DNA from: Palsa-189 sp963803735
GTDB lineage: Bacteria; Acidobacteriota; Terriglobia; Acidiferrales; UBA7541
Assembly (NCBI GenBank): GCA_963803735.1
Contig: CAWDNV010000012.1
Location: forward strand, 283,771 to 347,770
Length of the DNA stretch: 64,000 bases
Direction of reading: 5' to 3'
This document shows, piece after piece, positions 54,481 through 63,172 of this stretch. The notes under the pieces are model-generated. The model ran no database searches, was not told where the DNA came from, and saw nothing but the letters and a program-made list of their open reading frames with translations. How positions within the stretch are numbered: the stretch's first letter is position 1; every line of letters begins with the position of its first letter. The translations under genes and the position numbers were made by a program.

Positions 54481-55446
54481 ATGGCTGGTCAAAACATCGG
54501 CAGGCGTGGTTTTCTTCAGGGCGCCGGGCTCGCAGCGTTGACCGCTGCCGGAATCCTTCCTTCTGAATGCCAATCACAAATTGCGGTGCCGAATTCCAGC
54601 GGCACAGAGCCGCCCAAGCTTAAAGCACCAGCGCTCGCCTGCGACTGCCATCATCACATCTACGACACGGCTCGCTTTAAACCCATTCAACATGCGGAAC
54701 CCAATTCCAGTGTGGCGGAGTATCGGTTGTTCCAGCAGCGTATCGGCACAACACGAGACGTGATCGTCACTCCCAGTGCCTACGGTATGGATAATCGCGT
54801 CACGCTTGACGCTATCTCTCAGCTGGCACCGAACGCTAAAGGTGTTGCCGTCATTCACCCGACGATCACGGACGGCGAGTTGAAGAGCCTGGATCAAGGC
54901 GGAATTCGCGGCATTCGGTTCTCGTTGAACTCGAGTCCCAACGGCAACAAGGCTGTAACGACGCTTGATATGGTCGAGCCGCTCTCAAAGCGAGTGGCTC
55001 CGCTAGGCTGGCACGTGCAAATCAATATGGACGGCGAGGGAATCGTCGGGGCCGAAGATTTGTGGAACCGAATTCCTTCGGCGATCGTGTTCGACCACAT
55101 GGGGCACATTCCGCAGCCGATTGGCACAAAGCACCCTTGTTTCGCACTCATCCGCAGGCTGATCGACAAGGGCCGGGCGTGGGTCAAGCTCTCCGTGACC
55201 TACGACAACACCAAAGACGGGCCGCCGACATATGCCGACGTAACCAGAGTTGCTCAAGCGTATGTGCAGGCCGCGCCGGAACGGATGATATGGGGAAGCA
55301 ATTGGCCGCACCCGAACGAAACGAACAAGCCCGATGACGCCGTGCTATTTGACTTGCTCGAGAAATGGGTCCCGAACGAAGCGACCCGTCATCGCATCCT
55401 CGTTGAAAATCCGGAAGTGCTGTACGGTTTCGTGCGGAAGACATAG
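54481..55446 (+). CDS. Exported amidohydrolase-2 family lactonase-like enzyme
   Basis: The 321-residue protein begins with a twin-arginine signal (GRRGFLQGAGLAALTAAG) and has an amidohydrolase barrel: CDCHHHIYD near the start, FDHMGHIP in the middle and GSNWPHPN near the end. It resembles 2-pyrone-4,6-dicarboxylate lactonase and related lactone hydrolases, so a cyclic ester from aromatics or sugars is the likely substrate. The Tat signal suggests that it folds with its metal before export. It closes the hydrolase cluster. Confidence 0.85.
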   Translation: MAGQNIGRRGFLQGAGLAALTAAGILPSECQSQIAVPNSSGTEPPKLKAPALACDCHHHIYDTARFKPIQHAEPNSSVAEYRLFQQRIGTTRDVIVTPSAYGMDNRVTLDAISQLAPNAKGVAVIHPTITDGELKSLDQGGIRGIRFSLNSSPNGNKAVTTLDMVEPLSKRVAPLGWHVQINMDGEGIVGAEDLWNRIPSAIVFDHMGHIPQPIGTKHPCFALIRRLIDKGRAWVKLSVTYDNTKDGPPTYADVTRVAQAYVQAAPERMIWGSNWPHPNETNKPDDAVLFDLLEKWVPNEATRHRILVENPEVLYGFVRKT

Positions 55447-55648
55447 CTAGCGTCTTTCGCCTCGAGCGCTCCCAACCGATCACTTACCAAAAAGACGCAC
55501 TGATTCGTACCTGACGGACGACGCGTATAGTTGTGGCGCGATAGAAGCCGTGCGACCAAATCGAAGTTCGCTCATCTTACCTTGTTTGAACGAGCTTGTT
55601 TCAGTGGCTCGGAAGCTTAGAATTACTTCTTAGCGGTGGGACCGATTT

Positions 55649-57319
55649 ATGGCGAAACCAGTTTTGCTGAGTGTGGATGACGACTCGGATGTTCTGCGGG
55701 CGATCGAGCGCGACCTGCGATCAAAGTATGGCGCCGAATACCGGGTGATCGGAAGCGATTCTCCTGACGGCGCACTTACGCTTTTGAAGCAGTTGAAGGT
55801 GCGGAACGACAGCGTGGCTCTGCTTCTTGCGGATCAGCGCATGCCGCAAATGGATGGCGTGACATTTCTGCAAGAAGGAATGCGGATCTTCCCCGATGCA
55901 AAACGGGCATTGCTCACTGCTTATGCCGACACGAACGCTGCGATCAGCGCGATCAATGAAGCCAGCATCCACTACTTTTTCTTGAAGCCATGGGACCCTC
56001 CGGCCGAGCATCTATATCCGCAATTGGATGATCTGCTCGATGATTGGCAAGCTTCCTATCGCCCTGTATTCGAAGGAATCCGGGTGTTAGGGACCCGTTG
56101 GTCTCCGAAATCGTATGAGTTGCGAGACTTCCTGGCGCGCAACCGCGTTCCGTACCAGTGGATTGACGTCGAACTTACCGCCAATGACCCGGAGACCAAG
56201 CGTCTGTTGGACGTGCTGGGCCCGGAGGCAGCCAGTCTTCCGGTGGTACTCTTCCCGGACGGCACAAAGCTTCTCGAAAGTGTACCCGCAGATGTGGCTC
56301 AAAAGGTTGGCCTGCGGACACGCGCGCAAACCAACTTTTATGATTTGGCGATCGTGGGCGGAGGGCCCGCCGGTCTCGCCGCCGCTGTCTATGGCGCGTC
56401 CGAGGGCCTGCATACAATGATTATCGAGCGGGAAGCTCCGGGTGGGCAGGCGGGAATGAGTTCCCGCATCGAGAACTATCTTGGATTTCCGATGGGCCTC
56501 AGCGGAGGCGATTTGGCGCGGCGCGCTGTGGTGCAGGCGCAGCGTTTTGGCGTGGAAATTCTCGCCCCGCAAGAAGCTGTGACTGTGCGCGTGGAAGGGC
56601 CTTACCGGTTCTTAAAATTGGCGGACGGAAACGAGATCTCGTGCCACGCGTTGATGATCGCGACGGGAGTGCAGTGGCGGCGACTGGAAGCTCCGGGAAT
56701 CGACCGGCTGCAGGGCGCGGGTGTCTATTACGGCGGCGGCGCGAGCGAAGCGCTGTCCTGCAAGGGCGAAATTGTCTACGTGATCGGGGGAGCAAATTCG
56801 GCCGGTCAGGCGGCGATGAACTTCGCGAAATATGCGGACCGGGTGGTTATTGTGGTGCGCGGCAGTTCTTTATCGAGCACCATGTCGCAGTATCTGATCG
56901 ATCAGGTCAAGGAGACGCCCAACATCCAGATTTGGCCACACGCAAGCGTATCCGAAGTTCACGGCGAGACGCATCTGGAAGAGATTTCCTTCCTTTGTTC
57001 GGATACCAACAAGATTGAGCGCGTGCCGGCGAGCGGCATGTTCATCTTTATTGGAGCGCTGCCGCGAACGGACTGGCTTGCCGGAGTTGTCGAGCGGGAC
57101 GAGCGCGGGTTCATTCTGACTGGTCCCGATCTCATACGGGATGGTCAGCGGCCGAAGGGGTGGGCGCTGGACAGAGATCCCTTTTTGCTGGAGACAAACG
57201 TCCCCGGAATTTTTGCGGTTGGCGATGTGAGGCATGGTTCGGTGAAACGCGTGGCTTCCGGAGTGGGCGAAGGATCGGTGGCCGTGCAGTTTATCCATCA
57301 ATATCTGAGCAAGGTATAA
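55649..57319 (+). CDS. Receiver domain fused to a glutaredoxin-like and thioredoxin-reductase-like flavoprotein
   Basis: The 556-residue protein has three parts. Residues 1-135 are a response-regulator receiver with acidic residues at 10-12, phospho-acceptor Asp62 (LADQRMPQMDG) and Lys113 (FLKPW). Residues 145-225 look glutaredoxin-like but carry WSPKSY where a CxxC would be. Residues 230-556 are a thioredoxin-reductase-like FAD/NAD(P) module with GGGPAG (237-242), GGQAG and GDVRHGSVKRVASGVGEG. The usual redox-active CxxC near residue 360 is replaced by YYGGGASEALSC. It is followed without a gap by a histidine kinase. Such fusions are known from cyanobacteria and acidobacteria; the target is unknown. 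Confidence 0.85.
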   Translation: MAKPVLLSVDDDSDVLRAIERDLRSKYGAEYRVIGSDSPDGALTLLKQLKVRNDSVALLLADQRMPQMDGVTFLQEGMRIFPDAKRALLTAYADTNAAISAINEASIHYFFLKPWDPPAEHLYPQLDDLLDDWQASYRPVFEGIRVLGTRWSPKSYELRDFLARNRVPYQWIDVELTANDPETKRLLDVLGPEAASLPVVLFPDGTKLLESVPADVAQKVGLRTRAQTNFYDLAIVGGGPAGLAAAVYGASEGLHTMIIEREAPGGQAGMSSRIENYLGFPMGLSGGDLARRAVVQAQRFGVEILAPQEAVTVRVEGPYRFLKLADGNEISCHALMIATGVQWRRLEAPGIDRLQGAGVYYGGGASEALSCKGEIVYVIGGANSAGQAAMNFAKYADRVVIVVRGSSLSSTMSQYLIDQVKETPNIQIWPHASVSEVHGETHLEEISFLCSDTNKIERVPASGMFIFIGALPRTDWLAGVVERDERGFILTGPDLIRDGQRPKGWALDRDPFLLETNVPGIFAVGDVRHGSVKRVASGVGEGSVAVQFIHQYLSKV

Positions 57320-58741
57320 ATGGTCGACAAATCGGATTTACTTGCGGTCCCGGTATTCGTCGGTCTGCCGGACGACCAGATCGCGTGGTTTATCAGCCAA
57401 GCGGAAGAGCTGCATTTCAAAAGCGGCGACGCGTACTTTCGCCAGGGCGATCCCGCCGACGCGATGTTTGTGATCATGGAAGGACAACTCCAGGGACGCG
57501 GCGAAATCGGCGGCGAAACGATCATGTTCTCGATGAAGCCGGGCGACGTGACTGGCGTGCTGCCCTTTTCGAGAATGAAACAGTTTACGGTGGGCGTACG
57601 AGCCCTCACCGATGCGACCGTCTTGCGTTTTCCTTCCTCTCTATTTCCCGAACTCGTTCAGAAGATGCCGGAGTTAGCCCAGCGTCTGGTGGGCCTGATG
57701 TCCGACAGAATTCGTGAGACCACCCGGATCGAACAACAACGTGACCGGTTGGCTTCGCTAGGAAAGCTTTCAGCGGGGCTCGCGCATGAACTCAATAATC
57801 CGGCTTCGGCTGCCAAGAGGGCCGCAGGCCAGCTGCGAGATATCCTGATAAAAATCCGGGACGCGAGCCACGAATTAGGAAGGCGCGACCTGACTCCTGC
57901 CCAGAAATCCGAAATCGAGAAGCTGGAAGCTTCCTTCGTCCAACACAATGAAGTTCCGCTCGATCCACTGGCGCTCAGCGACCTGGAAGACCAAATCGAT
58001 TCCTTGCTTCGCAGTCACGGGCAAAACGACATGTGGCAAATGGCTGCGGAGTTAGCGCGGAAGAACATCAAACCCGCGGCGCTCGAATCTTTATTTGCCA
58101 ACCTGGATGCAGGCACTGCCCGGGCTGCCCTTGTGAGGATCGCGGCTTCGGTTGAAATCGCAACGCTGCTGAATGAAATCGAAAACAGCACGGCGCGAAT
58201 ATCCGACCTGGTGCGCGCCATCAAGGAATACACCTACATGGACCAGACTCCGGTCCAGAACGTCGACATCGTGAAGAGCCTTGAAACGACGCTTACGATC
58301 ATGAACCACAAGCTCAAACGCGGAGTCGTCGTGGAGCGTGACTACCAGCGAGTGCCTCTGCTTGTGAATTCATTTGGCAGCGAACTGAATCAGGTTTGGA
58401 CCAACATCATCGACAATGCCATCGACGCAATGAGTGGCAAAGGCGAACTTCGAGTGCGGACCTATCGGGACGACGATTGCGTTGTGGTGGAGATCGGCGA
58501 TAACGGGCCGGGCATTCCAGAGGACATAAAGGCGCACATCTTCGAGCCTTTTTTCACCACGAAGCGCGTCGGTGAAGGTACAGGGCTCGGACTTGATACC
58601 ACTTTGCGAATCGTGAAGAAGCACAGGGGCAATATTCAGGTGAGCTCAAAACCGGGCGATACGCGGTTCCAAGTCTGGCTGCCGTTGGCTGAAAAGCAGG
58701 CTGAGGAGCGCGATTCTCCGGCAGTTCGAGCACAGCAGTGA
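57320..58741 (+). CDS. Sensor histidine kinase with N-terminal cyclic-nucleotide-binding domain
   Basis: The 473-residue soluble protein has a CRP-like cNMP-binding domain (1-130: YFRQGDPADAMFVIMEGQLQ), a linker, an H-box with His156 (GLAHELNN), a long helical insertion, an N-box (NIIDNAIDAM), a G1 box (DNGPGIPED) and a G2 box (GEGTGLGLDTT). Its ATG directly follows the stop of the fusion gene, so the two are one transcript and probably a cognate kinase-receiver pair. The phosphate-binding arginine cassette of the cNMP pocket (RxA) is not clearly present, so the pocket may sense something else. Confidence 0.88.
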   Translation: MVDKSDLLAVPVFVGLPDDQIAWFISQAEELHFKSGDAYFRQGDPADAMFVIMEGQLQGRGEIGGETIMFSMKPGDVTGVLPFSRMKQFTVGVRALTDATVLRFPSSLFPELVQKMPELAQRLVGLMSDRIRETTRIEQQRDRLASLGKLSAGLAHELNNPASAAKRAAGQLRDILIKIRDASHELGRRDLTPAQKSEIEKLEASFVQHNEVPLDPLALSDLEDQIDSLLRSHGQNDMWQMAAELARKNIKPAALESLFANLDAGTARAALVRIAASVEIATLLNEIENSTARISDLVRAIKEYTYMDQTPVQNVDIVKSLETTLTIMNHKLKRGVVVERDYQRVPLLVNSFGSELNQVWTNIIDNAIDAMSGKGELRVRTYRDDDCVVVEIGDNGPGIPEDIKAHIFEPFFTTKRVGEGTGLGLDTTLRIVKKHRGNIQVSSKPGDTRFQVWLPLAEKQAEERDSPAVRAQQ

Positions 58742-58769
58742 CGACTTTTCTTCCAATCAAGTCTTCCCA

Positions 58770-59270
58770 TCAGGCCGCGCGGACTCGTTCGGGGTGAAAC
58801 CGCACGGTGGCGAAGACCGCGAGCGTAACGAAAATCAGCAGCGCCAGTATCTGTGCGGCCACGAATGGAGGCTCCGTCTGGGTCGGAGCGAGTTCTCTCA
58901 ATGCCGGGACCTTCTGAAATGACTGCACGATCAAAACGAAGACGTTGAACCATAGCGCCATGGCGGAGCCAATCACATAAATCCAGCGCCACGGACCAGC
59001 GAGGTGGAACGCATAGCGCGCAGGAATCACGATCGCCAGTAGCACAAGCGAGATGATCCCGACAATGTGGGAGGGCAAAAGACCATGGAAGGGGAAACCG
59101 AATCCGGTGATGCTCGTCAATGCAGTGGTCGTCAAGAAGAGCCCTGTCCACCCATCCAAACGTTTTTGAGCAAGGAGTCCAAACATTACGACGAGCCCCG
59201 AGGCGATTCCCGCCAGACTGATTAGCACGTGCAGCAACGTATAAGTTGCCGTGCTCATTCCTAAAATCAT
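58770..59270 (-). CDS. Four-helix membrane protein, unknown function
   Basis: The 166-residue product has four or five hydrophobic helices (LLHVLISLAGIASGLVVMFG, TTTALTSITGFGF, IISLVLLAIVIPARY, FVAAQILALLIFVTLAVF) and short loops. A His in HGLLPSHIVG lies at a membrane edge. AAGGAG lies 8 nt before the ATG. It converges with the histidine kinase gene and is not linked to it. Confidence 0.65.
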   Translation of the reverse strand: MILGMSTATYTLLHVLISLAGIASGLVVMFGLLAQKRLDGWTGLFLTTTALTSITGFGFPFHGLLPSHIVGIISLVLLAIVIPARYAFHLAGPWRWIYVIGSAMALWFNVFVLIVQSFQKVPALRELAPTQTEPPFVAAQILALLIFVTLAVFATVRFHPERVRAA

Positions 59271-59355
59271 GAGGGGTCTCCTTTCGCGGTCAGTGTTGTG
59301 GGCCTAGTTCGGAGAAGAGAAAGGTATCACTCCTCGACCCTTATTGCGCGGAAGA

Positions 59356-60279
59356 TCACAGGAATTTGACGAGCGCGTCGGTCGTTTCTTTTGGATTTTC
59401 CTCCAACACCCAATGTCCAGTGTTTTTGAGGACGACGACGGTCACATTTGTAGCAACGAGTTTCGTCTGCTGGCCTAGCGGTTCTCCAAGCGACTTCTCG
59501 CCGCCAATGGCCAGCACCGGAAACGTCAGCTTCGTCTGAGAGAGTTGAGCGAAATCCTTGGCCGCTTGCTGGAACGAAACGAAGTAGGCCCATCCCGCGT
59601 GCATTCGTCCCGGGCGTGAATAAGCCGCCGTGTAAGCTTTGCGATCCGACACCGGGATCGAATGAGTTTTGTCGGCGGCGAAGTCATTCCAAAAATAGTC
59701 GAAGTAGGTGCGTTCGCGACCTCGAACCAGAGCTTCGGGCGTCGGGCCATTGAAGCGGAAATGCCAAATCCCGGGATTGTTGTAAATTGCCTCCCAGCCA
59801 CTCACGCCGGGCAGGAAAGCATCCATCAAGACGAGCTTTGTCACTTCCGCTGGAAACTGGGCAGCATAGGCATAGGCGACCATAAGACCGATGTCATGCC
59901 CAACGACTTCTGCTTTCTGAACGCCAAGAGATTTGGCCAGCCCGTGAATACGGATGGCGGCACTCTTCATGTCCAGACCGTTGGGGGGAATGTCTGAGTC
60001 TCCGATGCCTGGCAAGTCCGGCGCGATTACGGTGAAGCGCTCGGCCAAGACTGGAATGATAGGCCTCCACATCAGCGACGTCTCCGCGTAACCGTGCAAC
60101 AAGATAAGCGGCGTACCGTGGCCGGCGGTCAAATAGTGCAACTTGGCACCATCGACCGTGGCCGTGCGTGAAGCGATTGGTCCAGCTGTAGTCTGTCCGT
60201 AGGCCTTCGAGCAGAAGGCAGTGAAGGGAAGGAGACCGAGCAGGGCCAGCGCTATAAGCACGTTCAAAGGTCGTTTCAC
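59356..60279 (-). CDS. Exported alpha/beta hydrolase, epoxide-hydrolase-like
   Basis: The 307-residue protein has a signal peptide (LNVLIALALLGLLPFTAFC) and the alpha/beta-hydrolase core: oxyanion motif LLHGYAE, nucleophile elbow VGHDIG with an aspartate as nucleophile, and the histidine in NTGHWVLEE. An aspartate nucleophile marks the epoxide hydrolase/haloalkane dehalogenase group. The start is GTG at 60279, set by AAGGAG 8 nt upstream. A terminator lies between it and the pirin gene upstream, so it is a separate transcript. Confidence 0.85.
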   Translation of the reverse strand: MKRPLNVLIALALLGLLPFTAFCSKAYGQTTAGPIASRTATVDGAKLHYLTAGHGTPLILLHGYAETSLMWRPIIPVLAERFTVIAPDLPGIGDSDIPPNGLDMKSAAIRIHGLAKSLGVQKAEVVGHDIGLMVAYAYAAQFPAEVTKLVLMDAFLPGVSGWEAIYNNPGIWHFRFNGPTPEALVRGRERTYFDYFWNDFAADKTHSIPVSDRKAYTAAYSRPGRMHAGWAYFVSFQQAAKDFAQLSQTKLTFPVLAIGGEKSLGEPLGQQTKLVATNVTVVVLKNTGHWVLEENPKETTDALVKFL

Positions 60280-60365
60280 GAAAGGCTCCTTAAAAAGAAG
60301 GGCGAAGGACAACGTTCCCGGCGGTTGGTTATTGGCGACAAGGCATTCCAGGGCACCCTGCCGAC

Positions 60366-60406
60366 TAAAATATACACCCCGCTTAGACGATTAGCGCGGG
60401 GTGTAT
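60366..60406 (-). terminator. Intrinsic terminator after pirin
   Basis: ATACACCCCGC (60372-60382) and GCGGGGTGTAT (60396-60406) form a perfect 11-bp stem; on the minus strand it is followed by ATTTTAG. It ends the marR-yceI-pirin transcript. Confidence 0.75.
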
Positions 60407-60425
60407 TCAGTATTTGCGGCTGATT

Positions 60426-61331
60426 TTAGCGATGCTTGATGAAGTCACCGGTGTGCAGTTCGGCCATTGCCTGGCGTAGTTGTTCCTGCGTGTTCATGAC
60501 AATAGGGCCGTACCACGCCACTGGCTCCTCGATGGGCTTGCCCGAAACCAGCAGGAACCGAATTCCTTCGCCGCCGGCTTGTACCACGATCTCATCTCCT
60601 CGGTCAAAGAGCACTAAGGAATGATTGCGGACGTCGTAGACGGGCGCGGCGTTTGGTTTTGCCACATCGTCAGTGAGCACGGCTCGCGGTCGCGAGGCGT
60701 CCCGGAAAGAGCCCGAGCCAGCGAACACGTACGCAAAGGCGTTGCGCGTGGTCTCGACCTTGAGCCGCTTGCGAACTCCAGGTGGCACCGAAATGTCGAG
60801 GTAATTGGGATCGGCTGCGACGCCTTCCACCGGCCCTCGCTGGCCCGCGAAGGTTCCGCAAACGATGCGTACTCGGGTCCCGTCATCTTCGGTAACATCG
60901 GGAATCGCGCTCGCTGGAATATCCTGGTAGCGCGGCTCGGTCATCTTCAGCGCTGCGGGCAAGTTGGCCCACAGCTGAAAACCATGCATGCGCCCCTGGG
61001 TATCTCCCTTGGGCATTTCCTGGTGCAGGATGCCGCTGCCGGCTGTCATCCACTGCACGTCGCCGGCAGACATTTTGCCCTTGTTACCGAGGCTATCGCC
61101 GTGCTCCACGGAACCTGCGAGCACGTAGGTGATCGTTTCGATCCCGCGGTGCGGATGCCAGGGGAATCCCGCCAGATAGTCTTCCGGGTTGTCGTTACGG
61201 AAGTCATCAAGCAGCAGAAAAGGATCGAAATCCCTGGTTTTGCCGAATCCGAAAGCACGCTGCAGCCTGACACCTGCTCCTTCGATAGTGGGCTGCGGTT
61301 CAATAATTCGTTTAACTGGCCGGAGTGACAT
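60426..61331 (-). CDS. Pirin family protein
   Basis: The 301-residue bicupin has the pirin metal site in the N-terminal cupin: HPHRGIET, EHGDSLGN and GILHQEMP. Pirins bind iron; some are quercetin dioxygenases, others regulate. Its gene ends the short run marR-yceI-pirin, 63 bp after yceI, so it is probably controlled by the same MarR. AAGGAG lies about 6 nt before the ATG. Confidence 0.92.
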   Translation of the reverse strand: MSLRPVKRIIEPQPTIEGAGVRLQRAFGFGKTRDFDPFLLLDDFRNDNPEDYLAGFPWHPHRGIETITYVLAGSVEHGDSLGNKGKMSAGDVQWMTAGSGILHQEMPKGDTQGRMHGFQLWANLPAALKMTEPRYQDIPASAIPDVTEDDGTRVRIVCGTFAGQRGPVEGVAADPNYLDISVPPGVRKRLKVETTRNAFAYVFAGSGSFRDASRPRAVLTDDVAKPNAAPVYDVRNHSLVLFDRGDEIVVQAGGEGIRFLLVSGKPIEEPVAWYGPIVMNTQEQLRQAMAELHTGDFIKHR

Positions 61332-61394
61332 AAGGTCTCCTTTTTGCGGCCGCGCGGCAGACAGATTCGATATGCGCCGCGCGGCCTGGATCGT

Positions 61395-61952
61395 TCAAGC
61401 CTTTACAAATTGAGCCTCGAGCGTGATGGTCACTTCGTCGCCGACGAGAATGCCACCGGTTTCGAGGGCCGTGTTCCACGTGAGGCCGAAGTCTTTACGG
61501 TTGAGCTTCGTGCTGGCCGACAAACCTAAGCGGGTATTCCCCCAGGGATCTTTGGCCGAGGGCGTCGGTCCTTCCACAGCGAACACAACGTTTCGGGTAA
61601 CGCCGTGAATCGTCAGGTCCCCATCGATGGCCAATTCTCCGTCGCGAGCGCGACTTACGCGCGTGGACTTGAATGTCAGGGTAGGGAACTTCTCCACATC
61701 GAAAAAGTCGACGCTCTTGAGGTGGGCGTCGCGCTGGGTATCGCGCGTGCTAATCGAAGCAGCATCGATCGACGCCTGCACGTGCGAGTTGGTTAGATTC
61801 GCTTCATCCAGTGTAAGGGCGCCCTGAAGGCCTGTGAATTGGCCCTTTACGTTGGAGATCATCATGTGCTTGACCTTGAACTCGGCCACAGAGTGAACGG
61901 GGTCAATATTCCAGGTGGTAGTTGCCGCTTGCGGTGCCGCCAGTGTGCTCAT
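61395..61952 (-). CDS. YceI-family lipid-binding protein
   Basis: The 185-residue protein has the YceI beta-barrel pattern: WNIDPVHSVAEFKVKHM, SIDAASISTRDTQRDAHLKS, FPTLTFKSTRV and the GDLTIHGVTRNVVF strand. YceI folds like a lipocalin and binds polyisoprenoid chains. No signal peptide is seen, so this copy appears cytoplasmic. The start at 61952 has AAAGGA 8 nt upstream. A palindrome CGATAATCG lies at 62010-62018, 58 bp upstream. Confidence 0.93.
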   Translation of the reverse strand: MSTLAAPQAATTTWNIDPVHSVAEFKVKHMMISNVKGQFTGLQGALTLDEANLTNSHVQASIDAASISTRDTQRDAHLKSVDFFDVEKFPTLTFKSTRVSRARDGELAIDGDLTIHGVTRNVVFAVEGPTPSAKDPWGNTRLGLSASTKLNRKDFGLTWNTALETGGILVGDEVTITLEAQFVKA

Positions 61953-62009
61953 ATCCGTATCCTTTCTCAAGTGATTTGATGCGCTACTCCGGGATTAGAT
62001 GCGTTACAC

Positions 62010-62018
62010 CGATAATCG
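62010..62018. promoter_or_regulatory. Possible second MarR site before yceI
   Basis: CGATAATCG is a perfect 9-bp palindrome, flanked by GCGTTACAC (62001-62009) and CGTTACAAC (62017-62025), which resemble half of the TCGTTATAACGA operator of marR. Binding here could control yceI and pirin. Confidence 0.4.
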
Positions 62019-62044
62019 TTACAACAGCTATTAGACACAATAAA

Positions 62045-62509
62045 TCAGCCTAATTGGCTGCGCGCTTCCCGCAAAAGGCCCGTCAATAGGCGAAGGCGCC
62101 CACGACCCAGATGGCCCAACTGTTTGCGGTGGGCCGCCTGCACCGGTTCGTCGAGCCGGGCAAGCAGCTTTAGACCCGCGCCTGTGATGCGGGCCATTAC
62201 TGTCCGGCGGTCCCTGGCCTCGCGGGACCGCGATATGAGGCCGCACTTCTCCAGCCGATCGAGCAAGCGAGTGATATCCGGGTCCCGCGTAATCATTCGT
62301 TTGGCGATTTCGCCACACGGGAGCCCTTCCGGGGCACCGCGGAGGATCCGCAGCACGTTGTATTGCGTAGACGAGAGATCCTCAGGCTTGAGAATCGTAA
62401 CCAGCCCGCGCGAGAGCATGTCGGTCGTACGCAGCAGGTCCAGGAAGGCGGCTTCCTCTAGAGAGGGCATTCTGGGGCGCCTGTTCTTGGGCTGAGTTCC
62501 TCGCTTCAT
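62045..62509 (-). CDS. MarR-family regulator of the yceI-pirin unit
   Basis: The 154-residue protein has the MarR winged helix: STQYNVLRILRGAPEGLPCG, a recognition helix in EIAKRMITRDPDITRLLDRLE, and the wing SREARDRRTVMARIT. It lies 92 bp upstream of yceI on the same strand. The ATG at 62509 (MKRGTQPKN) is preferred over a TTG at 62518 because a sigma-70 promoter ends 8 nt before it. MarR-yceI-pirin sets often answer to oxidants or quinones; that is inference. Confidence 0.9.
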   Translation of the reverse strand: MKRGTQPKNRRPRMPSLEEAAFLDLLRTTDMLSRGLVTILKPEDLSSTQYNVLRILRGAPEGLPCGEIAKRMITRDPDITRLLDRLEKCGLISRSREARDRRTVMARITGAGLKLLARLDEPVQAAHRKQLGHLGRGRLRLLTGLLREARSQLG

Positions 62510-62517
62510 CGGATCCA

Positions 62518-62546
62518 ATAATACTCGTTATAACGACTATTGTAAA
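62518..62546 (-). promoter_or_regulatory. marR promoter with operator in the spacer
   Basis: On the minus strand TTTACA (complement of 62541-62546) and TATTAT (complement of 62518-62523) are 17 bp apart, both 5/6 consensus. The spacer contains TCGTTATAACGA (62525-62536), a perfect 12-bp palindrome. The -10 ends 8 nt before the ATG, so the mRNA should be leaderless or nearly so. Confidence 0.7.
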
Positions 62547-62623
62547 CACAGACATTACGGTGCAGATTTGCGAGGCCGGCGGCGACTTACATGCAGTTTG
62601 TGGGATTAAAGGGGGAGCAGCGT

Positions 62624-63055
62624 CTAATGTTCGTTGTCGTCATATTCGGAAGGTACATCGTCTTCCGGAACTTCGTGAGTGACGACTTCCGATTCTTCGG
62701 CGTCCTCGGCTTCCTCGACACCGGCTACCGCATCAGCCTCGAAAGACTGTCCTTCTTCCGCCAGTTCCTCCACACTTTCTGAATTGGCGCGCGCTACTTT
62801 CCGCAATCCTTCGATATCTCCCGACTGGCCAGCGGTTTGCGCGCCCGGCCCCTTTGGCCTGAACGGGATTGAACGACCCTGGCCTGCGGCTGCACTGGCA
62901 CCACGAATCGTCCTGCTCTTCTTAGCGGGCTTCGTGGCCGCAGGTTTGCGTCTGGGTGCGGCCTTCCGAGTACGCGCAGAGACCTTCGCGCGTGGCTGCT
63001 TGGTCGTTTTCTTGCTTTTTGTGACTTTTCGCCGGGCTGGTTTCTTCTTGGGCAT
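62624..63055 (-). CDS. Histone-like basic N-terminus with acidic C-terminus, unknown function
   Basis: The 143-residue protein starts with about 50 residues rich in Lys, Arg, Ala and Pro (MPKKKPARRKVTKSKKTTKQ, APRRKPAATKPAKK), like histone H1 tails, and ends with an acidic segment (EADAVAGVEEAEDAEESEV ... HEVPEDDVPSEYDDNEH). The PEDDVPSEY end looks conserved in similar proteins I recall. The basic half probably binds DNA or RNA; the acidic half may regulate it. The DNA is not repetitive beyond the composition. Confidence 0.65.
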   Translation of the reverse strand: MPKKKPARRKVTKSKKTTKQPRAKVSARTRKAAPRRKPAATKPAKKSRTIRGASAAAGQGRSIPFRPKGPGAQTAGQSGDIEGLRKVARANSESVEELAEEGQSFEADAVAGVEEAEDAEESEVVTHEVPEDDVPSEYDDNEH

Positions 63056-63172
63056 GCGCGCAGTCTACCATCGACTCAGCAAGTGGACAACGGCACCCTC
63101 TCTGACAGGGAGGGCGATTGGTCATTTTGGATTGGCACGTCGTACGCGCCGCTATCTCAGGGACGACGAGTT

